NCBI RefSeq assembly: GCF_013624435.2
Contig: NZ_CP061768.1
Coordinates: forward strand, 3,252,001 to 3,316,000
Length of the DNA stretch: 64,000 nucleotides
Source: Nocardioides campestrisoli
GTDB lineage: Bacteria; Actinomycetota; Actinomycetes; Propionibacteriales; Nocardioidaceae
Direction: 5' to 3'
The notes under the pieces are model-generated. The model was not told the origin of the DNA and made no database searches. It saw only the letters and a program-made list of their open reading frames with translations. Below are positions 57,866-64,000 of this stretch, piece by piece. The position numbers were made by a program, and so were the translations under genes. Every line of letters starts with the position of its first letter. The stretch's first letter is position 1.

Positions 57866-59155
57866 TCAGTCGGCGAGGCCGGTGGCGGCGAAGGCGGCGT
57901 ACGACGGCGCGATCGTGGCCGCCGGGCCGACCGAGTCGGCGACGGCGTCGAGGGTCTTCAGCCCCATGCCGGTGTTGATCACGACGGTCTCCAGCGAGGT
58001 GTCGAGCTGGCCGGTCTCGACCAGCTTCTTGAGCACGCCGACCGTGGTGCCGCCGGCGGTCTCGGTGAAGATCCCCTCGGTCCGGGCCAGCAGCAGGATG
58101 CCCTCGCGGACCTGCTCGTCGGTGATGTCCTCCACCGCTCCGCCGGTCCGCCGGCAGATGTCGAGCACGTAGATGCCGTCGGCCGGGTTGCCGATCGCCA
58201 GGCTCTTGGCGATGGTGTCGGGCTTGACCGGGCGGATCGCGTCGGTGCCGGCTTTGTAGGCCACACTCACCGGCGAGCAGCCGGTGGCCTGGGCGCCGAA
58301 GACCTTGTAGGGCTTGTCCTCGACCAGGCCGAGCTTGATCAGCTCCTGGAAGGCCTTGTCGACCTTGGTCAGCTGGGAGCCGGACGCGACCGGGATGACG
58401 ATCTGGTCGGGCAGCCGCCAGCCGAGCTGCTCGGCGATCTCGTAGCCCAGGGTCTTGGAGCCCTCGGCGTAGTACGGCCGGACGTTGACGTTGACGAACG
58501 CCCAGCCGTCCTCCTCCCCGGCGATCTCGGAGGCGAGCTTGTTGACGTCGTCGTAGTTGCCGTCCACCGCGACCAGCGAGTCGGTGTAGACCGCGGAGTT
58601 GACCTGCTTGGCCCGCTCCAGGTTGCTCGGGATGAAGACCACGGTCTTGATCCCGGCCCGCGCACCGGCGGCGGCGACGGCGTTGGCCAGGTTGCCGGTG
58701 GAGGGGCAGGCGAAGACCTTGCTGCCGAACTCGCGGGCGGCGCTCAGGGCGCAGGCCACGACGCGGTCCTTGAAGGAGTGGGTGGGGTTGGTCGAGTCGT
58801 CCTTGACCCACAGGTTGTCGATGCCGAGCTCGCGGCCCAGGTTGCCGGCCTTGAGCAGCCGGGTGAAGCCCGGCTCCATGTTGGGGCTCTGCTCGATGTC
58901 GGCGGGCACCGGCAGCAGCGCCTTGTAGCGCCAGATGTTGGCCGGGCCGGCCTCGATCTGCTCGCGGCTGACGGCCGGGAAGTCGTAGGCGATCTCCAGG
59001 GGCCCGAAGCACTCCGGACAGGCGTAGTGCGGGCCCAGGGCGATGGCGTGCCCGCACTCGCGGCACGAGAGCCCGGTGGCGTGACCGAAGGCTCCTTCGC
59101 GGAGGGTGGTCGCACCGGTCCCGGTGGGGGCGATCGCGGTCGTGACGGCGCTCAT
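57866..59155 (-). CDS. thrC: Threonine synthase
   Basis: Threonine synthase converts O-phosphohomoserine to threonine using PLP. The 429 residues have an N-terminal zinc-ribbon-like region (C31, C34, C46, C49) and a fold-type II core with K129 in NPTHSFKDRV as the PLP lysine. CPSTGNLANAVAAAGARAG holds the phosphate site. AAGGPTTV-type blocks near the end read ETAGGTTVGVLKKL. The zinc ribbon is absent from the 360-residue M. tuberculosis ThrC. AAGGAG precedes the ATG. A SAM-I riboswitch lies directly upstream, and a CysO-like carrier follows; a different enzymatic role is possible. Confidence 0.85.
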   Translation of the reverse strand: MSAVTTAIAPTGTGATTLREGAFGHATGLSCRECGHAIALGPHYACPECFGPLEIAYDFPAVSREQIEAGPANIWRYKALLPVPADIEQSPNMEPGFTRLLKAGNLGRELGIDNLWVKDDSTNPTHSFKDRVVACALSAAREFGSKVFACPSTGNLANAVAAAGARAGIKTVVFIPSNLERAKQVNSAVYTDSLVAVDGNYDDVNKLASEIAGEEDGWAFVNVNVRPYYAEGSKTLGYEIAEQLGWRLPDQIVIPVASGSQLTKVDKAFQELIKLGLVEDKPYKVFGAQATGCSPVSVAYKAGTDAIRPVKPDTIAKSLAIGNPADGIYVLDICRRTGGAVEDITDEQVREGILLLARTEGIFTETAGGTTVGVLKKLVETGQLDTSLETVVINTGMGLKTLDAVADSVGPAATIAPSYAAFAATGLAD

Positions 59156-59170
59156 AGAAGATCTCCTTCT
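59156..59170 (-). promoter_or_regulatory. thrC ribosome binding site in a small inverted repeat
   Basis: AGAAG-GAGAT-CTTCT places the Shine-Dalgarno GGAG inside a possible 5-bp hairpin next to the riboswitch P1 helix. This could be the translational expression platform. Confidence 0.5.
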
Positions 59171-59303
59171 CTCATCTGCCCCGCGGCGTACCTCGCTGCG
59201 GGTCGGAATTAGCACCGTTTCCGCGACTGACGACGAGTCGTCAGGAGGCACGCGGCGGTTGCCGGGACTTCGTAGGGCCGTTCCCTCAGTCCCTCTGGAT
59301 GAG
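59171..59303 (-). ncRNA. SAM-I (S-box) riboswitch upstream of thrC
   Basis: The 133-nt region has all the SAM-I landmarks in order on the minus strand: P1 5' strand CTCATC, then CAGAGGGACTGAGGGA, a GGCCC segment, CCCGGCAACC (59266-59257), a P3 region, GGTGCTAATTCC (59216-59205) and the P1 3' strand GATGAG. The element binds S-adenosylmethionine and normally turns expression off when SAM is plentiful. It ends next to the ribosome binding site, suggesting control of translation initiation. Confidence 0.95.
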
Positions 59304-59310
59304 CTGTGTC

Positions 59311-59316
59311 AGCGTA
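59311..59316 (-). promoter_or_regulatory. Putative -10 box for the riboswitch transcript
   Basis: TACGCT ends 7 nt before the riboswitch P1 helix begins; GTGCAC lies 17 bp upstream as a poor -35. The transcript would start almost at the riboswitch. Confidence 0.35.
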
Positions 59317-59401
59317 GGACGCCGTCTCACGATGTGCACATGCGTCCCACATAGTGGATCGCAGTCGTCCCGCCAGTCGAGAGTGCGCAGGTCAGAGCGG
59401 G

Positions 59402-60268
59402 TCAGGAGGTGCCGGAGCGATGCCCGTCGATGTCCCTCAGCAGGTCCCGGATCACGTCCATCACACCGTCCGGACCCTGGACCACCACGTCGGCGAGCTC
59501 GGCGAGCACGTCGGGGCCGTCTCCCCCGTCGGAGCAGACGATCAGGGTCGGCGTGCCCTCCTTGCGCATCGTCCGCAGCTCGTCGAAGGCCTCCACGTCG
59601 CCCAGGTCGTCCCCGGCGAACAGGAAGGCGCCCGCCTCGAGCCGATCGGCCAGCGTGCGCACCGCCAGGCCCTTGTGCATCCCCGGAGCCCGGACCTCGA
59701 CCACCAGGCGGCCCGGCTCCACGCTGAGCCCGTGCCGCTCGGCGGCCTGCTCGATCAACGGCAGCATCCGGCTGAAGGAGCCCTGGGGGTCGGGCAGCCG
59801 GCGAGTGTGCAGCGCCACGGCGAGCCCCTTGAGCTCGACGTAGGCGTCGGGAGCCTGCGCCCGGCGCAGCAGCGTGGGCACCTCCCGGACGAAGGAGGCC
59901 AGCCCGTGCGGCGGGCGCGGGGAGATCACCCGGCGCTCGGTCGAGGTCCAGCGCTCGTTGCCGTACTGGCCGAGCACGTGGAACTCCTTGCCCAGCTCGG
60001 CCACGCGGGCGCCGAGCACGTCGAGGTCTCCCAGCGCCAGGGCCTGGCGGGCCGGCCGGCCGGTGACCACGGCGATACCGCGGACCCGCTTGGCCAGCTC
60101 GAGGAGCAGGTCGGGGGCGTCGGGGTGGATGTGGGCCTGGGTGGGGTCGTCGACGATGGGCGCCAGCGTGCCGTCGAAGTCCAGCCCGACCACCAGGGTC
60201 TCCGCGGACGCGACGAGTGCGGCGTACTGATCGGCCACCTGCGGGGTGGGGAGCTCCATGCCCTCCAC
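59402..60268 (-). CDS. otsB: Trehalose-6-phosphate phosphatase
   Basis: OtsB removes phosphate from trehalose 6-phosphate, the last step of the OtsAB route. The 288-residue HAD enzyme has catalytic D30 and D32 in LDFDGTLAP, VVTGRPARQ, a cap region with GLSVEPGRLVVEVRAPGMHKG and FAGDDLGDVEAF as the metal motif. A GTG at 60268 is used; the ATG at 60259 is an alternative with GGAGGG too close. otsA lies about 950 bp away on the other strand. Confidence 0.93.
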   Translation of the reverse strand: MEGMELPTPQVADQYAALVASAETLVVGLDFDGTLAPIVDDPTQAHIHPDAPDLLLELAKRVRGIAVVTGRPARQALALGDLDVLGARVAELGKEFHVLGQYGNERWTSTERRVISPRPPHGLASFVREVPTLLRRAQAPDAYVELKGLAVALHTRRLPDPQGSFSRMLPLIEQAAERHGLSVEPGRLVVEVRAPGMHKGLAVRTLADRLEAGAFLFAGDDLGDVEAFDELRTMRKEGTPTLIVCSDGGDGPDVLAELADVVVQGPDGVMDVIRDLLRDIDGHRSGTS

Positions 60269-60293
60269 TCTCTCAGATCCGGGCGGGAGTGAC

Positions 60294-60782
60294 TCAGCCC
60301 GTCAGAATGACGGTCAACCGGTCCTGCTTCATCGGGGCGACCGCGGGCTGCACCCGCTGGAAGCCCAGGTCCAGCGCCAGCAGCTCGGCCGCCGCCTTGA
60401 GCCGCTGGGGGAAGTAGACCGTCGGGGCGGGGATCGTGCCGACCCAGTTGTCGGTGCCCACGACCTGCCAGCCGGCGCCGCTGATCTTCTCGGCGGTGCT
60501 CGCGGCGAGCCCCTTGATGCCGGTGTTGTTGTAGACCTCGACGTAGATCTTCCCGCGTTCCACCGCGGGCTTCTCCGGCTCGGGCGGGGGCTCCGGCGCG
60601 GGTGCCGGCTCCGGAGCGGCCTCGGTCGTGGGGGTCGGGGTGCTGGCCACCGTCTCCACCCGGCGCTCCTGCTCGGGCTGGTCCTTGGTCGCCACGAAGG
60701 CGACGCCGGCCATCGCGACCGCGATCACGCTCAGCATGACCAGCGGGGACGGGTAGGCGACCCCGCGCTCGTCGCGCTTCAT
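60294..60782 (-). CDS. LytR C-terminal-domain (LytR_C) protein
   Basis: The 162-residue protein has an N-terminal helix at about residues 12-32, a Pro/Glu-rich spacer (35-75) and a C-terminal LytR_C domain with IYVEVYNNTGIKGLAASTAEKI. Such domains occur in LytR-CpsA-Psr cell-envelope proteins or as standalone proteins in actinobacteria. It is extracytoplasmic and probably linked to the cell wall. Its ATG lies 1 bp after the DUF3263 stop, so they form one operon. Confidence 0.88.
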   Translation of the reverse strand: MKRDERGVAYPSPLVMLSVIAVAMAGVAFVATKDQPEQERRVETVASTPTPTTEAAPEPAPAPEPPPEPEKPAVERGKIYVEVYNNTGIKGLAASTAEKISGAGWQVVGTDNWVGTIPAPTVYFPQRLKAAAELLALDLGFQRVQPAVAPMKQDRLTVILTG

Positions 60783-60783
60783 C

Positions 60784-61080
60784 TCAGACCTCGAAGCCCA
60801 GGCGGCGGGCGGAGCGCTGACGCTGACGCTGGGAGCGGAGCCGTCGCAGCCGACGGACCAGCAGCGGGTCGGCCTCGAGGGCCTCCTGGCGGTCGATCAG
60901 CGCGTTGAGCACCTGGTAGTAGCGGGTCGAGCTCATGTCGAACTTCTCGCGGACCGCCTGCTCCTTGGCGCCGGCGTACTTCCACCAGTGACGCTCGAAC
61001 TCCAGGATCTCTCGGTCGCGGTCGCTGAGGCCCTGGGCGGCCTCGGGCTCCGGGGCCGGGAGGGCGTTCGCTGCGTCCAT
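60784..61080 (-). CDS. DUF3263-family protein
   Basis: The 98-residue protein matches DUF3263, an actinobacterial family with helix-turn-helix-like core (LSDRDREILEFERHWWKYAGAKEQAVREKFDMSSTRYYQVL near residues 18-58); I refer to it only by position here. ATG at 61080 has GGGAG 9 nt upstream. It looks DNA-binding by its helical pattern, but that is an inference. It is co-transcribed with the LytR_C gene and divergent from otsA. Confidence 0.85.
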   Translation of the reverse strand: MDAANALPAPEPEAAQGLSDRDREILEFERHWWKYAGAKEQAVREKFDMSSTRYYQVLNALIDRQEALEADPLLVRRLRRLRSQRQRQRSARRLGFEV

Positions 61081-61138
61081 GTCGTGTGTCTCCCTGATGG
61101 TCGCTGGCGGCGGGTCGTCGAACAGGCGTGCGCGACCC

Positions 61139-61168
61139 ACTCTAGGCGACGAACCACAACGATGTCAT
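61139..61168 (-). promoter_or_regulatory. Promoter of the DUF3263-LytR_C operon
   Basis: ATGACA (61168-61163), 18 bp and TAGAGT (61144-61139). The predicted leader to the ATG is about 52 nt, consistent with the GGGAG site. Confidence 0.5.
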
Positions 61169-61200
61169 TCGCTTGGCGCGAGTCGCGACCGCGCGTCCCC

Positions 61201-61206
61201 TAGGGT
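61201..61206 (+). promoter_or_regulatory. Putative -10 box of otsA
   Basis: TAGGGT ends 7 nt before the GTG at 61214, again the leaderless spacing; it supports the GTG start over the upstream ATG codons. Confidence 0.4.
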
Positions 61207-61213
61207 GAGGCCT

Positions 61214-62650
61214 GTGACCGCACCCGGCTCCGCAGACCTCGTCATCGTCGCCAACAGGCTGCCCGTCGACCGCTACGAGATGCCGGACGGCAGCATGGGC
61301 TGGCGCCGCTCCCCCGGCGGTCTGGTGAGTGCCCTCGAACCCGTGCTGCGGGCCAACGACGGGGCCTGGATCGGCTGGCCCGGCGGCACCGACGAGGTGC
61401 ACGAGCCGTTCGTCGCCGACGGGCTCGACCTGGTGCCGGTCTCGCTGAGCGCCGACGAGCTCGAAGAGTTCTACGAGGGCTTCTCCAACGCCACCCTCTG
61501 GCCGCTCTACCACGACGTGGTGGCCAAGCCGGAGTTCCACCGCGAGTGGTGGGAGTCCTACGTCCGGGTCAACCAGCGGTTCGCCGACAAGGCCGCCGAG
61601 GTGGCCGCGGAGAACGCCACCGTCTGGGTCCACGACTACCAGCTCCAGCTGGTCCCGTCGATGCTGCGGGCGCTCCGCCCCGACCTGCGCATCGGCTTCT
61701 ACCTGCACATCCCGTTCCCGCCCACCGAGCTCTTCCAGCAGCTGCCGTGGCGCCGCCAGGTGCTCGAGGGGCTGCTCGGAGCCGACCTGATCGGCTTCCA
61801 GCTGCCCGGCGGCGCGCAGAACTTCATCCGCCTGGTCCGCCAGCGGGTGGGGCACAAGACGCACCGCGACCTGGTCTACCTGCCCGACGGGCGCACCGTG
61901 CGGGCCGCGGCGTTCCCGATCTCCATCGACGCCGCGGACTTCGAGGAGCTGGCGCGCTCCGAGCCGGTCCAGCGCCGCGCCGCGGAGATCCGCGAGGCCC
62001 TGGGCAACCCCACCAAGGTCTTCCTGGGGATCGACCGGCTCGACTACACCAAGGGCATCTACGCCCGGCTGCGCGCCTTCGGCGAGCTGATCGAGGACGG
62101 GCACATCGACGTCAGCGACGCCGTCTTCGTCCAGGTCGCCACGCCCTCGCGAGAGCGGGTCGAGCAGTACCGGATCCTGCGCGACGAGATCGACCGGCTG
62201 GTCGGCCGCCTCAACGGCGACCTGGGCCGGATCGGGTCCCCGGCCATCTCCTACATGCACTCCTCCTTCCCCCGGGAGGAGATGGCGGCGCTCTACCGGG
62301 CCGCGGACATCATGGTCGTCACCCCGCTGCGCGACGGGATGAACCTGGTCGCCAAGGAGTACGTCGCCTGCCGCTACGACGACGACGGGGCGCTGGTGCT
62401 CTCGGAGTTCGCCGGCGCCGCCAACGAGCTGCGCCAGGCCTGGCTGATCAACCCCTACGACATCAACGGGATGAAGGCCGCCCTGCTCGAGGCATTCCAG
62501 GCCCCGCCCCGGGAGCGGAGCCGGCGGATGAAGGCGATGCGCAAGACGGTCGTGGAGCACGACGTGAAGAAGTGGGCCACGGAGTTCCTCGACGAGCTGT
62601 CCGAGGTCCGCGGCGACCACGGCAAGACGGTCCGGCCGGCGAAGCCGTAG
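61214..62650 (+). CDS. otsA: Alpha,alpha-trehalose-phosphate synthase
   Basis: OtsA (GT20) joins UDP- or ADP-glucose and glucose 6-phosphate into trehalose 6-phosphate. The 478-residue protein has VIVANRLPVDR near the N-terminus, HDYQLQLVPSMLR, IGFYLHIPFPPTELF, GIDRLDYTKGI and TPLRDGMNLVAKEYVAC, the conserved substrate loops. The frame is open to 61079 but the GTG at 61214 gives the usual N-terminus. With otsB it completes trehalose synthesis. Confidence 0.95.
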   Translation: MTAPGSADLVIVANRLPVDRYEMPDGSMGWRRSPGGLVSALEPVLRANDGAWIGWPGGTDEVHEPFVADGLDLVPVSLSADELEEFYEGFSNATLWPLYHDVVAKPEFHREWWESYVRVNQRFADKAAEVAAENATVWVHDYQLQLVPSMLRALRPDLRIGFYLHIPFPPTELFQQLPWRRQVLEGLLGADLIGFQLPGGAQNFIRLVRQRVGHKTHRDLVYLPDGRTVRAAAFPISIDAADFEELARSEPVQRRAAEIREALGNPTKVFLGIDRLDYTKGIYARLRAFGELIEDGHIDVSDAVFVQVATPSRERVEQYRILRDEIDRLVGRLNGDLGRIGSPAISYMHSSFPREEMAALYRAADIMVVTPLRDGMNLVAKEYVACRYDDDGALVLSEFAGAANELRQAWLINPYDINGMKAALLEAFQAPPRERSRRMKAMRKTVVEHDVKKWATEFLDELSEVRGDHGKTVRPAKP

Positions 62651-62653
62651 CCC

Positions 62654-64000
62654 TCAGGCGCGCATCTCCTCGATCAGCGGTCCGGCCAGCTCGGGCGGCA
62701 GCGCCGCCCACCCGGGCTCGTAGCCGTAGAGCTCGCCGAGCGAGACCGCGGTGCGCTGTCCGTCGAGGATGTCGATGTCGTCGGGGGTGATGAACGCCGG
62801 GTGCGGTACGCCGACCGCCTCGGCCACCTTCAGCAGGTCGCGGCGGAGCGAGACGATGTAGTTGGCGGCGCGCTCGTGCTTCAGCCCCACGTCCAGCCCG
62901 CGGGTGTAGCGCGCCTTCTGGGTGGCCACACCCACCGGGCAGTGGTCGGTGTGGCACTTCTGCGCCTGGATGCAGCCGATCGACATCATCGCCTCACGCC
63001 CCACGTTGACCATGTCGGCGCCCAGGGCGAAGGCGACCAGGGCGTTCTCCGCCAGGCCGAGCTTGCCGGCGCCGATGAAGGTGACCTCGTCGGTCAGCCC
63101 GGCCTGGGCGAAGCGCCGGTAGACCTCGCTGAAGCCGATCCGGAAGGGGTAGGCCACGGAGTCGGCGAAGATCATCGGCGCCGCCCCGGTCCCGCCCTCG
63201 CCGCCGTCGATGTTGACGAAGTCGACCCCTCGCGTCCGGTCGGCCATCTGGTCGACCAGCTGGTCCCAGAACTCCAGGTTGCCCACCGCCGCCTTGATCC
63301 CCACCGGCAGCCCCGTCTCCTCGGCGAGCAGCTCGACGAAGTCGAGCATCGAGTCGACGTCGTGGAAGACGGTGTGCCGGCTCGGCGAGGCGCAGTCCTG
63401 GCCGACCGGGATGCCGCGGATCTCGGCGATCTCCCGGCTCACCTTCTCCCCCGGCAGCATCCCGCCCAGCCCGGGCTTGGCCCCCTGGGAGAGCTTGATC
63501 TCCAGCGCCCGGACCGGCGCGGAGGCGACGACCTCCTTGAGCCGGGCGAGGTCGAAGTTCCCGTCCTCGTCGCGGCAGCCGAAGTACGACGTACCGATCT
63601 GGAAGACGATCTCGCCGCCGTGCCGGTGGTGCGGCGAGAGCGCGCCCTCGCCCGTGTTCTGCAGGCAGCCGGCGCGGGCCGCACCGCGGTTGAGCGCCTC
63701 GATCGCCGGCCCGGACAGCGAGCCGAAGCTCATCCCGGAGATGTTGACCACCGAGCGCGGCCGGAAGGCGTGCCGGCGTCCTCGCGGACCGCCCAGCACC
63801 TTCGCCGAGGGCAGGGAGACGCCCTCGTCGCCGTGCGGCGCGGTCTGGGCGCCTTCGCCCATGAAGGTGCGGTGCTTGATGATCGGGTAGCCCGCCGCCT
63901 GCTCCACGTCGTTGTCGGTGCCGAAGCCGAAGTAGTTGTTCTCCAGCTTGGCGCTGGCGTAGACCCACCGGCGCTGGTCGCGGCTGAAGGGCCGCTCCTC
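62654..64000 (-). CDS. FMN-binding glutamate synthase-family protein, partial
   Basis: The gene runs off the right edge; 448 C-terminal residues are visible. The GltB-like synthase domain contains SGMSFGSLSGPAIEALNRG, VDFVNIDGGEGGTGAAPMIFADSV and the [3Fe-4S] motif CIQAQKCHTDHCPVGVATQ. In related proteins the N-terminal glutaminase domain is missing; whether that holds here cannot be seen. The open frame continues through 64000 with no start (31 codons upstream of the GTG at 63907, including RWVYASAKLENNYFGFGTDN). Role may be in ammonia assimilation or another FMN redox step. Confidence 0.88.
   Translation of the reverse strand, partial: EERPFSRDQRRWVYASAKLENNYFGFGTDNDVEQAAGYPIIKHRTFMGEGAQTAPHGDEGVSLPSAKVLGGPRGRRHAFRPRSVVNISGMSFGSLSGPAIEALNRGAARAGCLQNTGEGALSPHHRHGGEIVFQIGTSYFGCRDEDGNFDLARLKEVVASAPVRALEIKLSQGAKPGLGGMLPGEKVSREIAEIRGIPVGQDCASPSRHTVFHDVDSMLDFVELLAEETGLPVGIKAAVGNLEFWDQLVDQMADRTRGVDFVNIDGGEGGTGAAPMIFADSVAYPFRIGFSEVYRRFAQAGLTDEVTFIGAGKLGLAENALVAFALGADMVNVGREAMMSIGCIQAQKCHTDHCPVGVATQKARYTRGLDVGLKHERAANYIVSLRRDLLKVAEAVGVPHPAFITPDDIDILDGQRTAVSLGELYGYEPGWAALPPELAGPLIEEMRA

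Overview
The window is high-GC DNA (roughly 70 percent G+C by eye) from an actinobacterium, most likely a member of the Nocardioidaceae such as Nocardioides. This rests on gene content (DUF2530, DUF3027 and DUF3263 proteins, zinc-type S14, an XPB/helicase-associated pair, a CysO-like sulfur carrier, OtsA/OtsB, HrcA/CIRCE control of groEL), on many GTG starts, and on many start codons sitting 6-7 nt from a TAnnnT box. The genus is an inference.

Layout. 1-8477 (minus): the spc and S10 ribosomal-protein operons, from a truncated rpsE at the edge back to rpsJ, with a terminator-like hairpin between rpsQ and rplN. 8876-11844: trmB, an araC-type regulator with an apparent frameshift, a VOC-fold protein and ilvA. 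11935-16238 (minus): the str operon rpsL-rpsG-fusA-tuf with its promoter and terminator. 16425-22384: a MarR-controlled MFS exporter, a nucleobase permease, DUF2530 and DUF3027 proteins and a second MFS protein. 22395-25383 (minus): three overlapping genes for related, unrecognised membrane proteins. 25428-30427 (minus): a cold-shock protein, a HAD-LarE fusion, and an RDD-FHA/FHA/PP2C signalling operon. 30511-34988 (plus): helicase-associated protein, CGNR zinc-finger protein and XPB helicase. 34999-39117 (minus): GntR regulator and a MacB-like ABC exporter. 39233-39844: an AlkB-like dioxygenase behind a perfect LexA (SOS) box. 39862-48041 (minus): narKGHJI for nitrate uptake and respiration. 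48133-50408 (minus): a lipoprotein hydrolase and a DadA-like oxidase. 50556-52187 (minus): groEL with two tandem CIRCE sites. 52421-55300 (minus): TadG/TadE-like proteins and a methyltransferase. 55397-57078 (plus): DUF2157 and GDYXXLXY proteins. 57075-61080 (minus): OsmC, a MoaD/CysO-like carrier, threonine synthase under a SAM-I riboswitch, otsB, a LytR_C protein and a DUF3263 protein. 61214-62650 (plus): otsA. 62654-64000 (minus): a partial GltS-like oxidoreductase.

How it works together. About half the window is core translation machinery. The rest joins anaerobic nitrate respiration, DNA repair (XPB, AlkB), protein folding, trehalose synthesis and the threonine/methionine branch point. 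The most interesting candidates are the SAM-riboswitch-controlled thrC plus CysO-like carrier pair, the three-gene paralogous membrane cluster with a shared Cys/His motif, the SOS box on alkB, the HAD-LarE fusion, and a recurring promoter layout that predicts leaderless mRNAs. No tRNA or rRNA gene, insertion sequence, CRISPR array or prophage was seen.
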